From Geopseudomonas aromaticivorans (GTDB lineage Bacteria > Pseudomonadota > Gammaproteobacteria > Pseudomonadales > Pseudomonadaceae): a stretch of DNA of 64,000 nucleotides. Position 1 is the first letter of the stretch. Each line of letters begins with the position of its first letter. Below, piece by piece: positions 1 through 10,396 of the stretch. A program made the translations under genes and the position numbers. The notes below the pieces were generated by a model that was not told the DNA's origin, made no database searches, and saw only the letters and a program-made list of their open reading frames with translations. The stretch is from contig NZ_JAHRGL010000040.1 in NCBI RefSeq assembly GCF_019097855.1, positions 186,001-250,000 on the forward strand, written 5' to 3'.

Positions 1-810
1 GCTCGGGTCGACCCGCGCGTCGTTGAGGCTGACGTTCCAGTGCAGGTGCGGGCCGGTGGCGCGACCGGTGGCGCCGACCTTGCCGAGCACCGCGCCGCGC
101 GCCAGCTCGTCGCCGACTTTGACGCCGATCTGCGACAGGTGGCAGAACATGCTGATCAGGCCCTGGCCGTGATCGACGAACACCGTGCGGCCGTTGAAGA
201 AGTAGTCGCCGACCAGAATCACCCGGCCCGCCGCCGGCGCCTTGACCGGGGTGCCGGCCGGCACGGCGAAGTCGAGCCCCGAGTGCGGGTTGCGCTCCTC
301 GCCGTTGAAGAAGCGGCGCAGGCCGAACGGGCTGGACAGCGGCCCGCTCACCGGCTTGTCGAACAGCAGGTTGCTCGGCTGGCGCGGGCTGAACTGCTGG
401 TAGGCGGTGGTCTGCACGGCCAGCTCGCGTTCGATGCGCTTGAGGTTGGCCGGGTTCGGATTGACCTGCTCGGTGTTCTTCAGGGTGATGTGTTGTTCCT
501 GGTAGTCGCGGCCGTCGACCTGGAAGGCGAGGGTGCGGCCGTCGGCCAGCTCGAGCTGCTCGCGCCCCGGCTTGACCGTCAGCGGCAGGCCGACCACGGC
601 GATCCAGCGCCGGCCGTCGGTCTTGGCCACCAGCACCGGCCTGCCCTGGTAACGGGCCGCGGGGCGTTGCGCGCCGGTGCCTAGATCGACCACTGCAACG
701 CCGCCGGGCACCGGCTTGTCCAGCAGGCGGGCGAGGAAGTCCTGGGCCTGCGCCGGCAGGGCGCCGAGGGGCAGGGCGAAGCACAACAGCAGGGCGGACA
801 GCAGACGCAT
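1..810 (-). CDS. M23 family peptidoglycan endopeptidase, 3' end outside the window
   Basis: This is a secreted zinc metallopeptidase of the M23 (LytM/lysostaphin-like) family, expected to cut peptide cross-links in periplasmic murein. The first 270 residues are in the window and the C-terminus runs off base 1. Residues 1-22 form a signal peptide (MRLLSALLLCFALPLGALPAQA). A beta-rich N-terminal region follows, then the M23 domain with the first zinc motif H176-x3-D180 (NPHSGLD) and the second HLHW motif near residue 258. Both metal motifs are intact, so it should be catalytic rather than an EnvC/NlpD-type activator. The start lies 19 bases downstream of the xseA stop on the same strand, so the two are probably co-transcribed. 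The exact substrate cannot be told from sequence. Confidence 0.9.
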   Translation of the reverse strand, partial: MRLLSALLLCFALPLGALPAQAQDFLARLLDKPVPGGVAVVDLGTGAQRPAARYQGRPVLVAKTDGRRWIAVVGLPLTVKPGREQLELADGRTLAFQVDGRDYQEQHITLKNTEQVNPNPANLKRIERELAVQTTAYQQFSPRQPSNLLFDKPVSGPLSSPFGLRRFFNGEERNPHSGLDFAVPAGTPVKAPAAGRVILVGDYFFNGRTVFVDHGQGLISMFCHLSQIGVKVGDELARGAVLGKVGATGRATGPHLHWNVSLNDARVDPS

Positions 811-829
811 GGCGGGTTCCCGTCGGGGT

Positions 830-2209
830 TCAGAGCGGCAGTGGCAGGTTGGCCGGGGCTGCAGGTTGGTCCTCGACGCGCAGGGTGAGTTCCCCCTCAT
901 GCAGACGAGCGGTCAGGCGCTGGCCGGCCACGGTATCGGCGGCGCGGCGCACGGCGCGGCCGCGGTCGTCGAGGAGGATGCTGTAGCCGCGGCCGAGGGT
1001 GGCCAGCGGGCTGACCACCTGCAGGGTCTGCACGGCGGCTTCCAGGCGCTGGCGGCGCTCGCGCAGGCCGGCGTGCATGGCGCGCGGCAGACGCTCGGCG
1101 AGCTGCTCGAGACGCTGGCGCAGCAGGACGAGCAGGCGCTCGGGATGCTGGGCGGCCAGGCGTGCGTCCAGGCGTGCGCGCTGCTCGCCGGCGCTCTGCA
1201 GGCGCCGGGCGATGGCGCGCTGCAGGCGCAGTTCGAGATCGTCGAGGCGCTGGGCCTGCTGGCGCAGACGCTCGCCGGGATGGCGCAGGCGCCGGCGCAG
1301 GCCGTCGAGCTGCAGCTGGCGGGCGGCGAGCAGGTGCTGCAGGCGCAGGGTCAGACGGCGCTGCAGGCCGTCGAGGCGGCGTTGCAGGTCGCTGGAGTCG
1401 GGGGCCAGCAGCTCGGCGGCGGCCGAGGGCGTCGGTGCGCGCACGTCGGCGACGAAGTCGGCGATGGTCACGTCGGTCTCGTGGCCCACCGCGCTGACGA
1501 TGGGTGTCTGGCAGGCCGCCACCGCGCGGGCCACCGCTTCCTCGTTGAAGCACCACAGGTCCTCCAATGAGCCGCCGCCGCGGGCGAGGATCAGCGCGTC
1601 GAAGCCCTGACGGTCGGCCAGCTCCAGGGCGCGGACGATCTGCGCGCTGGCGTCGCGGCCCTGCACGGCGGTGGGCACCAGGGTCAGCTCGACCTGCGGC
1701 GCGCGGCGGCGGAACACGCTGATGATGTCGCGGATCACCGCGCCGCTCGGCGAGCTGACGATGCCGATGCGCTGCGGATGGCTCGGCAAGGCGCGTTTGC
1801 CCTCGGCGGTGAACAGACCCTCGGCGGCCAGCTTGTCCTTGAGCGCCTCGAAGGCCAGGCGCAGCGCGCCGTCGCCGGCCGGCTCGACGCTGTCGAGGAT
1901 CATCTGGTAGTCGCCGCGGCCCTCGAACAGCGAGACCTTGCCGCGCACCTTCACCGCCAGGCCGTCGCGCAGCGCCTGGCGCACCCTGGCGGCGCTGGCG
2001 CGGAACAGCGCGCAGCGCACCTGGGCGCCGGCGTCCTTGAGGGTGAAGTAGACGTGGCCGGAGGAGGGCCGCGCCAGGTTGGAAATCTCGCCCTCGACCC
2101 ACACCTGCGGGAACACGTCCTCGAGCAGGTGGCGGGCGCGCTGGTTGAGTTGGCTGACGGTCAGGACCTCGCGATCGAGGCCGAGCCGCTGGAACGGGTC
2201 TGTGATCAT
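830..2209 (-). CDS. xseA: Exodeoxyribonuclease VII large subunit
   Basis: XseA is the catalytic large subunit of exonuclease VII. With XseB it degrades single-stranded DNA from both ends to oligonucleotides in the cytoplasm, in mismatch repair and damage processing. The protein starts MITDPFQRLGLDREVLTVSQ and is 459 residues, the usual pseudomonad length. An N-terminal OB-fold (about residues 10-110, with VEGEISNLARPSSGH) is followed by the central catalytic domain and a long Arg/Leu/Gln-rich coiled-coil region. The frame is open 117 bases further upstream, but homologous sequence begins at the ATG at 2209, so I chose it. It is divergent from the zinc-ribbon gene at 2341 and likely shares a transcript with the M23 peptidase. 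Confidence 0.96.
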   Translation of the reverse strand: MITDPFQRLGLDREVLTVSQLNQRARHLLEDVFPQVWVEGEISNLARPSSGHVYFTLKDAGAQVRCALFRASAARVRQALRDGLAVKVRGKVSLFEGRGDYQMILDSVEPAGDGALRLAFEALKDKLAAEGLFTAEGKRALPSHPQRIGIVSSPSGAVIRDIISVFRRRAPQVELTLVPTAVQGRDASAQIVRALELADRQGFDALILARGGGSLEDLWCFNEEAVARAVAACQTPIVSAVGHETDVTIADFVADVRAPTPSAAAELLAPDSSDLQRRLDGLQRRLTLRLQHLLAARQLQLDGLRRRLRHPGERLRQQAQRLDDLELRLQRAIARRLQSAGEQRARLDARLAAQHPERLLVLLRQRLEQLAERLPRAMHAGLRERRQRLEAAVQTLQVVSPLATLGRGYSILLDDRGRAVRRAADTVAGQRLTARLHEGELTLRVEDQPAAPANLPLPL

Positions 2210-2340
2210 GGCCGGCATGATAAGCCGGCAGCGCGGCGGGGGCGACAGGCGTTCACGCGTCGGCGAGCAATCGGCCGGGCTTGATTTGCCCGGCCGAGGG
2301 CCTAAGCTGCCGGCATTTCCCGCCACCGGCCCGCACCAAC

Positions 2341-2889
2341 ATGACCGCGCAATGCATCCTCGTCCCGCAAATCTCCAGCGTCCCCGCCCATGAAGCGAAG
2401 GCGCGGCGGCTGTTGAACTGGCTGGTCAAGGGCGAGATCGTCGCGGCGCTGCCGAGCACCTGCGGGCAGGGCGGCAACGGCATGGCCTATGCGATTGCCC
2501 CTGGGGCGCGGCGGGTGGTCGAGCATCCGCAGCTGTTGCCGTTCGGCCAGCCGCACAATGGGCTGGAGATCGTCACCCAACGCTGCATCTATACCCCGAC
2601 CCGTGATTTTCGCGAGGAGGCCGGCTGCCCACAGTGCCGCCAGGAGGTCGGCGAGCCACTGTTCGAGAGCCTGGAAGAGTGGTGGCCGGGGCAGACCGAC
2701 AACTTCACCTGCCCGGAGTGCGGCTTCGAGGACGACATCAACGGTTTCCTGTTCCTGCAGCCGTGCGGCTTTTCCAATCTGGGCTTCATTTTCAACGGCT
2801 GGGCCGAGGCTGGCTTTCGCCAGGAATTCCTCGCGGCCTGCGCCGAGCGGCTGGGCTTTCCCGTGCGCGTGGTGCGCGTCGACCGATGA
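2341..2889 (+). CDS. Uncharacterised zinc-ribbon protein
   Basis: I do not recognise an experimentally known function. The protein is 182 residues, soluble, with no signal peptide or membrane segment. Two CxxC pairs, C96/C99 (CPQC) and C124/C127 (CPECGFED), would form one zinc ribbon with a 24-residue loop. The N-terminal part (residues 5-60) is mixed alpha/beta and contains [10 protein letters not shown]. Homologues in other pseudomonads sometimes carry misleading transporter names, but no ATPase motif is present here. ATG at 2341 fits the start of the conserved sequence; the frame extends 60 bases upstream without evident homology. It is divergent from xseA. Confidence 0.75.
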   Translation: MTAQCILVPQISSVPAHEAKARRLLNWLVKGEIVAALPSTCGQGGNGMAYAIAPGARRVVEHPQLLPFGQPHNGLEIVTQRCIYTPTRDFREEAGCPQCRQEVGEPLFESLEEWWPGQTDNFTCPECGFEDDINGFLFLQPCGFSNLGFIFNGWAEAGFRQEFLAACAERLGFPVRVVRVDR

Positions 2890-3016
2890 ACTCATGGCGC
2901 TGGCGGCTGCGGGCCGGCAAGCGCCGGGCGCGACTGTAGTAGGCGGCTGTTACCCGTTTGCTGCGGGCTGGACGATACTGGGTGCACTTCAATCACCCGG
3001 AACAGGGAGCAAGTCC

Positions 3017-3598
3017 ATGGCTGCGAAGAAGATCCTCATGCTGGTCGGCGACTACGTCGAAGACTACGAAGTGATGGTGCCGTTCCAGGCGCTGACGATG
3101 GTCGGCCACGTGGTGCATGCGGTGTGCCCGGGCAAGAGCGCCGGGCAGAGCGTGCGCACCGCCATCCACGACTTCGAGGGCGACCAGACCTACAGCGAGA
3201 AGCCGGGGCACAACTTCGCCCTCAACTTCGACTTCGCCAAGGTTGAGGCCGCCGACTACGACGCCCTGCTGGTGCCGGGCGGCCGCGCGCCGGAGTATCT
3301 GCGCCTGAATGCCGAGGTGATCGCCCTGGTGCAGGCCATCGCCCAGGCCGGCAAGCCGATCGCCGCCATTTGCCACGGCGCCCAGCTGCTCGCCGCTGCG
3401 GGCGTGCTCAAGGATCGCGAATGCAGCGCCTACCCGGCCTGCGCCCCGGAGGTCGGCCTGGCCGGCGGGCGCTACGTGGAGATCCCGGTCGATCAGGCGC
3501 ACACCGACGGCAACCTGGTCAGCGCCCCGGCCTGGCCGGCGCATCCAGCCTGGCTGGCGGCGTTCCTCAAGGTGCTCGGCACCCGCATCGAGCTTTGA
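3017..3598 (+). CDS. DJ-1/PfpI family protein
   Basis: This is a class I glutamine amidotransferase-like protein of the DJ-1/PfpI superfamily. Members include deglycase/chaperone-type stress proteins, proteases and hydratases, so the reaction is uncertain. It is 193 residues, a single flavodoxin-like domain. The nucleophile elbow is AAICHGAQ with C119 followed by H120, and E18 (GDYVEDYE) is in place to lower the cysteine pKa. The AGGR-like loop is [11 protein letters not shown] (residues 87-97). RBS AGGGAG lies just upstream of the ATG. It is cytoplasmic and monocistronic, followed immediately by repeat hairpins. Confidence 0.88.
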   Translation: MAAKKILMLVGDYVEDYEVMVPFQALTMVGHVVHAVCPGKSAGQSVRTAIHDFEGDQTYSEKPGHNFALNFDFAKVEAADYDALLVPGGRAPEYLRLNAEVIALVQAIAQAGKPIAAICHGAQLLAAAGVLKDRECSAYPACAPEVGLAGGRYVEIPVDQAHTDGNLVSAPAWPAHPAWLAAFLKVLGTRIEL

Positions 3599-3606
3599 CA
3601 GCGAGG

Positions 3607-3630
3607 GTTCCCACGCGGGAGCGTGGGAAC
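3607..3630. repeat. REP-like hairpin (10-bp stem, GGGA loop)
   Basis: A perfect inverted repeat GTTCCCACGC / GCGTGGGAAC with a GGGA loop starts 9 bases after the DJ-1 gene stop. A related stem (CCACGC/GCGTGG core) occurs at 59592-59615. Such elements are abundant extragenic palindromes in pseudomonads and may also end transcription. Confidence 0.75.
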
Positions 3631-3651
3631 GATCAATACCACGCCGGAACG

Positions 3652-3715
3652 GTAGGGTGCGCCGTGCGCACCGCGATGTTCGCATCGATTGCATGGTGCG
3701 CGTGGCGCACCCTAC
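3652..3715. repeat. Extragenic inverted repeat, GTAGGGTGCGCC family
   Basis: The left arm is 3652-3672 (GTAGGGTGCGCCGTGCGCAC...) and the right arm is 3695-3715 (GGTGCGCGTGGCGCACCCTA...). The arms are reverse complements apart from one position and enclose a 22-base loop. The same element recurs at 59510-59571, and half of it at 32510-32530. This is a dispersed palindromic repeat rather than a gene. Confidence 0.8.
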
Positions 3716-3728
3716 GAGGAAAGCTTCC

Positions 3729-4037
3729 ATGTGCGAGCTGTACGTCAAGGCCGATCCGATCCTCTACGAGTCGCGCTCGCGCTCGCTGCGCATCCGCGGG
3801 GTGGTCACCACCCTGCGCCTGGAGAACCAGTTCTGGGACATCCTGCGCGAGATCGCCGAGGTCGACGGCATGACCACCAACCAGCTGATCGCCAAGCTGT
3901 ACGAGGAGGTCATGGACTACCGCGGCGAGGTGGTCAACTTCGCCTCCTTTCTGCGCGTCAGTTGCACCCGCTACCTGGCCCAGCGCCGCGACAAGGTGAC
4001 CGAGCTGAGTCTGGTCGGTGCCCGGGCGGTGTCCTGA
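3729..4037 (+). CDS. Ribbon-helix-helix domain protein
   Basis: A 102-residue protein of the RHH_4 type, a putative small DNA-binding regulator. The N-terminal third (residues 17-34, RSLRIRGVVTTLRLENQF) forms the ribbon strand. Helix-rich sequence follows (WDILREIAEVDGMTTNQLIAKLYEEV), matching the family pattern in which a short strand dimerises and contacts DNA. The ATG at 3729 follows GAGGAAAGC. The upstream flank is a REP repeat, so its promoter lies in or beside that repeat. It ends 90 bases before guaB on the same strand, but guaB has its own promoter. Targets cannot be inferred. Confidence 0.8.
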   Translation: MCELYVKADPILYESRSRSLRIRGVVTTLRLENQFWDILREIAEVDGMTTNQLIAKLYEEVMDYRGEVVNFASFLRVSCTRYLAQRRDKVTELSLVGARAVS

Positions 4038-4049
4038 GCGGCGAGTTGA

Positions 4050-5597
<1,548 letters not shown>

Positions 5598-5618
5598 TTC
5601 GCTGAGCTTTTGATCTGT

Positions 5619-5661
5619 CGACCCGGGGCTGCTGCTGTAACAGGCGGGCAGCCCCGAGTCG
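5619..5661 (+). promoter_or_regulatory. Intercistronic hairpin between guaB and guaA
   Basis: The arms CGACCCGGGGCTGC (5619-5632) and GCAGCCCCGAGTCG (5648-5661) pair over 14 positions with one mismatch around a 15-base loop. Only a weak TTTG follows, so it may be an mRNA-processing or partial-termination element rather than a full terminator. Confidence 0.55.
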
Positions 5662-5689
5662 TTTGTGAATTCCGCTACGAGAGATGGCC

Positions 5690-7270
5690 ATGGCCCACCA
5701 CGACATTCACGCCCACCGGGTCCTGATCCTGGACTTCGGTTCCCAGTACACCCAGCTGATCGCCCGCCGCGTGCGCGAGATCGGTGTGTACTGCGAGATC
5801 CACCCGTTCGACATGGACGACGCGGCCATCCGCGCCTTCGCCCCGCGCGGCATCATCCTCGCCGGTGGTCCGGAGTCGGTGCACGAAGCCGACAGCCCGC
5901 GCGCGCCGCAGGCGGTGTTCGACCTGGGCGTGCCGCTGTTCGGCATCTGCTACGGCATGCAGACCATGGCCGAGCAGCTCGGCGGCAAGGTGCAGGGTTC
6001 CGACCTGCGCGAGTTCGGCTACGCCCGCGTCGACCTGGTCGGCAAGAGCCGCCTGCTCGACGGTATCGAGGACCACATGGACGCCGACGGCGTGCTGGCC
6101 CTGGATGTGTGGATGAGCCACGGCGACAAGGTCACCGCGCTGCCGGAAGGCTTCCACATCGTCGCCAGCACCCCGAGCTGCCCGATCGCCGCCATGGCCG
6201 ACGACAGCCGCGCCTACTACGGCGTGCAGTTCCACCCGGAAGTGACCCACACCAAGCAGGGCGGGCGCATCCTGTCGCGCTTCGTGCTGGACATCTGCGG
6301 CTGCGAAGCGCTGTGGACCCCGGCCAACATCGTCGAGGACGCCATCGCCAACGTGCGCGCCCAGGTCGGCGACTCCAAGGTGCTGCTCGGCCTGTCCGGC
6401 GGCGTCGACTCCTCGGTGGTTGCCGCGCTGCTGCATCGCGCCATCGGCGACCAGCTGACCTGCGTGTTCGTCGACAACGGCCTGCTGCGCCTGCACGAGG
6501 GCGACCAGGTGATGACCATGTTCGCCGAGAACATGGGCGTCAAGGTGATCCGCGCCAACGCCGAGGACAAGTTCCTCGGTCGCCTGGCCGGCATCAGCGA
6601 TCCGGAAGAGAAGCGCAAGATCATCGGTCGCAGCTTCATCGAGGTGTTCGACGAAGAGGCCACCAAGCTGTCGGGCATCGACTTCCTCGCCCAGGGCACC
6701 ATCTACCCGGACGTGATCGAGTCGGCCGGCGCCAAGACCGGCAAGGCCAAGGTGATCAAGTCGCACCACAACGTCGGCGGCCTGCCGGAAGACATGCAGT
6801 TCAAGCTGGTCGAGCCGCTGCGCGAGCTGTTCAAGGACGAGGTGCGCAAGATCGGCCTCGAACTCGGCCTGCCCTACGACATGGTCTACCGCCACCCGTT
6901 CCCCGGTCCGGGCCTGGGCGTGCGCATCCTCGGCGAGGTGAAGAAGGAGTACGCCGACCTGCTGCGTCGCGCCGACCACATCTTCATCGAGGAGCTGCGC
7001 AACTTCGACTGGTACCACAAAACCAGCCAGGCCTTCGTGGTGTTCCAGCCGGTGAAATCGGTCGGCGTGGTCGGCGACGGCCGTCGCTACGCCTGGGTCG
7101 TCGCCCTGCGCGCGGTGGAAACCATCGACTTCATGACCGCCCGCTGGGCGCACCTGCCCTACGAGCTGCTGGAGAAGGTCTCCAACCGCATCATCAACGA
7201 GATCGAAGGCATCTCCCGCGTCACCTACGACGTGTCGAGCAAACCGCCGGCCACCATCGAGTGGGAATGA
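5690..7270 (+). CDS. guaA: GMP synthase (glutamine-hydrolysing)
   Basis: GuaA converts XMP to GMP using ATP and glutamine. The class I glutamine amidotransferase domain occupies residues 1-205, with catalytic C87 in GICYGMQ and a later FHPE motif. The ATP-pyrophosphatase domain carries the PP-loop LSGGVDSS near residue 234. A C-terminal dimerisation domain follows ([11 protein letters not shown]). Two in-frame ATGs exist (5684 and 5690). I chose 5690 because CGAGAG then lies at normal ribosome-binding distance and the product is 526 residues, close to the family length. It is the second gene of the guaBA operon and is followed by a strong terminator. Confidence 0.97.
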   Translation: MAHHDIHAHRVLILDFGSQYTQLIARRVREIGVYCEIHPFDMDDAAIRAFAPRGIILAGGPESVHEADSPRAPQAVFDLGVPLFGICYGMQTMAEQLGGKVQGSDLREFGYARVDLVGKSRLLDGIEDHMDADGVLALDVWMSHGDKVTALPEGFHIVASTPSCPIAAMADDSRAYYGVQFHPEVTHTKQGGRILSRFVLDICGCEALWTPANIVEDAIANVRAQVGDSKVLLGLSGGVDSSVVAALLHRAIGDQLTCVFVDNGLLRLHEGDQVMTMFAENMGVKVIRANAEDKFLGRLAGISDPEEKRKIIGRSFIEVFDEEATKLSGIDFLAQGTIYPDVIESAGAKTGKAKVIKSHHNVGGLPEDMQFKLVEPLRELFKDEVRKIGLELGLPYDMVYRHPFPGPGLGVRILGEVKKEYADLLRRADHIFIEELRNFDWYHKTSQAFVVFQPVKSVGVVGDGRRYAWVVALRAVETIDFMTARWAHLPYELLEKVSNRIINEIEGISRVTYDVSSKPPATIEWE

Positions 7271-7297
7271 TCCGCTCGGCGTGGTGAGCAGATAGAC

Positions 7298-7323
7298 AAA
7301 AGGGCAGCTTCGGCTGCCCTTTT
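7298..7323 (+). terminator. Rho-independent terminator of guaBA
   Basis: Stem AAAAGGGCAGC / GCTGCCCTTTT with a TTCG tetraloop, followed by GCTTTTC. The A and T flanks make it potentially bidirectional. Confidence 0.92.
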
Positions 7324-7398
7324 GCTTTTCCGGCGCTTGCCGGACCGGCCGGGTAGGCCGCTATGCTGCAGGGTGCGCGCCTGGCAAGGAGTCGAGCG

Positions 7399-8670
7399 AT
7401 GTCGATGTGGAGTTCCCCGCTGGCCCGGATGAAGGCCCTGGCCCTCGGCCTACTGCTGCTGGCCGCGGCGCTGTACGCCCTGGCCACCTACCTGTTACCC
7501 AGCCATCCCGGCTGGGGCTACCTGGCGGCGTTCGCCGAGGCGGCGATGGTCGGCGCGATCGCCGACTGGTTTGCCGTGACGGCCTTGTTCCGTCACCCCC
7601 TGGGTCTGCCGATTCCGCACACGGCGATCATTCCGCGCAAGCAGGCGCGTCTGGGGCGGAATCTGGCCGATTTCATCTGCACGCACTTTCTCGCCACCCC
7701 GCAGGTGATGGCCAAGCTCGAGGCGTTCGACGCCGCCGGGCGCCTGGCCGGCTGGCTGCGTCAGCCCGCGCATGCCGAGGCGGTCGGTCGGCAGCTGGTC
7801 GGTGTGGCCCGCTATGGCATCGGCGCCCTGCGCGACGAGCGGGTGCGCCAGTTCATCCAGCGCACTGCCACCGCCAAGCTGCGCGAGGTGGATCTGGCCT
7901 GCGTCGGCGGCCAGCTGCTCGACATGCTGACCCACCAGCGCCGCCACCAGGCGATGCTCGACGAGGTGCTGGCCCGGCTGGACGAACTGCTGCAGGACGA
8001 GGCGGTGCAGCAGCGCATCGCTGCCGGGTTGTCCAGCGAGTTCAGCGCCCTGCGTTTTCGCCTGTTCGGCAAGGACATCGGGCTGGACGAGAAAGCGGGG
8101 CAGTGGTCGGCGGACAAGGTGGTGCGCCGCGTGTCGGCACTGATCGGCGAGATCAGCCGCGACAGCCAGCACGAGCTGCGCGGCAAGTTCGATACCTGTG
8201 TCGCCGGCTTGATCGGCAAGCTCAAGGACGACCCCGACTTCCGCCTCAAGGGCGAGCAGATCCGCGAGCAGCTGCTCGCCCATCCGGCGCTGGCCGGCTA
8301 CCTGCGCCGGCTGTGGGACGATCTGGTGGACTGGCTGCAGGCCGATCTGGCCGACGCCGACTCGACCATCCGCCGACGGCTGATCCGCCTCTGCCGGCAT
8401 CTGGGCGAGGCGCTGGCGGCGGACGAGTCGATGCGCCGCTGGCTCAACGACCAGTTGCTGGAGGTGGCGCCCACCCTGGTGGAGCGCCACCGCGAGGATA
8501 TCCGCCGCTACATCGCCGAGCGGGTGGAAAAGTGGAACAGCGACGAGCTGGTCGCCCAGCTGGAGCGCAACGTCGGCAAGGACCTGCAGTTCATCCGCAT
8601 CAACGGCACCCTGGTCGGTGGCCTGGTCGGTCTGGTGCTGCATGCCGTAACCCGCCTGCTGGCGGGCTGA
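7399..8670 (+). CDS. DUF445 (YjiN-like) inner-membrane protein
   Basis: A 423-residue protein of the DUF445 family, whose function is unknown. An N-terminal hydrophobic segment (residues 12-33) is followed by the conserved GxIADWFAVTALFRHPLGLPIPHTAIIP block (residues 52-79). A long helical cytoplasmic or periplasmic region and a C-terminal hydrophobic helix (GTLVGGLVGLVLHAVTRLL) complete it. AAGGAG lies 7 bases before ATG 7399, which decides the start over the ATG 36 bases upstream. It stands alone between the guaBA terminator and the multicopper oxidase gene. Confidence 0.88.
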   Translation: MSMWSSPLARMKALALGLLLLAAALYALATYLLPSHPGWGYLAAFAEAAMVGAIADWFAVTALFRHPLGLPIPHTAIIPRKQARLGRNLADFICTHFLATPQVMAKLEAFDAAGRLAGWLRQPAHAEAVGRQLVGVARYGIGALRDERVRQFIQRTATAKLREVDLACVGGQLLDMLTHQRRHQAMLDEVLARLDELLQDEAVQQRIAAGLSSEFSALRFRLFGKDIGLDEKAGQWSADKVVRRVSALIGEISRDSQHELRGKFDTCVAGLIGKLKDDPDFRLKGEQIREQLLAHPALAGYLRRLWDDLVDWLQADLADADSTIRRRLIRLCRHLGEALAADESMRRWLNDQLLEVAPTLVERHREDIRRYIAERVEKWNSDELVAQLERNVGKDLQFIRINGTLVGGLVGLVLHAVTRLLAG

Positions 8671-8818
8671 GCGAGTCGCTGCCGGTCGGCCGCACGTTGG
8701 TATCGTCGTAATGGCTCGCACTGGCCTCCAGGAAAATGAGAAACTCTGTCATCTACGTTTGCGTCAGTAGGCTCGAGTGCCGGCGCAGCGTGCCATTTTC
8801 CGCAGCTAGGGGGTCTCG

Positions 8819-10189
8819 ATGTCCTTTACCCGCAGGCAAGTCCTCACCGGCCTGGCCGGCCTCGGCGTGCTCGGCCTGGCCGGTGGCGGTGCGCGCTACT
8901 GGCTCGCCCGTCCGGCCGCCACGACGACCCACGACTACGAGCTGATCGCCGCGCCGCTGGATGTGGAGCTGGTGCCCGGGCACCAGACCCGTGCCTGGGC
9001 CTACGGCGGCCAGGCGCCGGGTCTCGAGCTGCGCGCGCGCCAGGGCGAGCGCCTGCGGGTGCGCTTCATCAACCGGCTCGAGGTGCCGAGTACCATCCAC
9101 TGGCACGGCATCCGCCTGCCGCTGGCCATGGACGGGGTGCCCTACGTGTCGCAGCTGCCGGTGCTGCCCGGTGAGTACTTCGACTACGACTTCGTGGTGC
9201 CGGATGCCGGCAGCTTCTGGTATCACCCGCACACCGCCAGTGGCGAACAGCTGGGGCGCGGCCTGGTCGGTCCGCTGATTGTCGAGGAGCGCGAGCCGAG
9301 CGGCTTCCGCCACGAGCGCACGCTGAGTCTGAAGAGCTGGCATGTGGACGAGCAGGGCGCCTTCGGCGACTTCAGCGTGCCGCGCGAGGCGGCGCGTGGC
9401 GGCACCGCGGGGCGCCTGAGCACGGTCAACGGCGCGCATGCGCCGACCCTCGAACTGCCGGCCGGGCAGGTGGTGCGCCTGCGCCTGCTCAACCTCGACA
9501 ACACTCTGACCTACCGCCTCAACCTGCCGCAGGCCGAGGCGCGCATCTACGCGCTGGACGGCAATCCGGTGGCGCCGCAGCCGCTGGGCCAGGAGTACTG
9601 GCTGGGTCCGGGGATGCGCATCGAACTGGCCCTGCGGGTGCCGGAGGCCGGCACCGAGCTGGCACTGCGCAACGGCCCGCTGCGCCTGGCGACGCTGAAG
9701 AGCGTGGCCAGCCAGGAGCCGGCCGGCGACTGGCCGCCGGCGCTGCCGGCCAATCCCGTCGCCGAGCCGGATCTGGTCGGCGCCGAGACCCAGCGCTTCA
9801 ACTTCGAGTGGACCGGCGCGGTGTCGGTCAACCTGGCCCAGGGCGCGGCGCACAGCTTCTGGCAGATCAACGGCCAGGCCTGGGACATCGCCGACAAGCG
9901 CTGCGCCGAGCGGCCAATCGCCACCCTCAAGCAGGGGCACAGCTACATCCTCGAGCTGCGCAACCTCAGCCAGTATCAGCATCCGATCCACCTGCACGGC
10001 ATGAGCTTCAAGGTGCTCGACTCCAATCGCCGGGCGATCACGCCGTACTTCACCGATACCTACCTGCTGGGCAAGCAGGAGACCGCGCGGGTGGCGCTGG
10101 TGGCCGACAATCCGGGCACCTGGATGTTCCACTGCCACGTCATCGACCACATGGAAACCGGGTTGATGGCGGCCATCGCGGTGGTCTGA
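8819..10189 (+). CDS. Tat-exported multicopper oxidase
   Basis: A three-cupredoxin-domain multicopper oxidase of 456 residues, related to CueO/SufI-type enzymes. The N-terminus TRRQVLTGLAGLGVLGLAGGG looks like a Tat signal with a Ser/Thr-Arg-Arg motif, implying export of a folded, copper-loaded protein. All four copper motifs are present: HWHG (H94, H96), HPHT (H136, H138), HPIHLHG (about 388-394) and HCHVIDHMETG (H438, C439, H440), so it should reduce O2. There is no long Met-rich loop like that of CueO, so cuprous oxidase activity is less certain. ATG follows AGGGGGT. It is monocistronic. Confidence 0.92.
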   Translation: MSFTRRQVLTGLAGLGVLGLAGGGARYWLARPAATTTHDYELIAAPLDVELVPGHQTRAWAYGGQAPGLELRARQGERLRVRFINRLEVPSTIHWHGIRLPLAMDGVPYVSQLPVLPGEYFDYDFVVPDAGSFWYHPHTASGEQLGRGLVGPLIVEEREPSGFRHERTLSLKSWHVDEQGAFGDFSVPREAARGGTAGRLSTVNGAHAPTLELPAGQVVRLRLLNLDNTLTYRLNLPQAEARIYALDGNPVAPQPLGQEYWLGPGMRIELALRVPEAGTELALRNGPLRLATLKSVASQEPAGDWPPALPANPVAEPDLVGAETQRFNFEWTGAVSVNLAQGAAHSFWQINGQAWDIADKRCAERPIATLKQGHSYILELRNLSQYQHPIHLHGMSFKVLDSNRRAITPYFTDTYLLGKQETARVALVADNPGTWMFHCHVIDHMETGLMAAIAVV

Positions 10190-10271
10190 GTGGAGAAGGC
10201 GGGGGAGGGCGTAGGGTGGTGCAACCCGCGCAGCGATTGCCCACCAGGCCGTGCCGCGGCCTGCGCTCATC

Positions 10272-10301
10272 GGTAGAAAATCGCTGTGCGAGTTTTCTAC
10301 C
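10272..10301. repeat. Inverted repeat in the oxidase-tadA spacer
   Basis: The arms GGTAGAAAA (10272-10280) and TTTTCTACC (10293-10301) are perfect; inner TCGC/GCGA extends the stem with a one-base bulge. It lies in the 207-bp gap before tadA, which also begins with a GTAGGGTGG-type repeat remnant near 10213. Confidence 0.6.
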
Positions 10302-10396
10302 CGACGGTCCATATGGGGCTTCGGGTCGTGCGGGCTTGACTCCGCGCCGGCTTTTCCCAAACTGGCGGGCTTTCCTTCCCCCGCAGCCTTTTCGCC

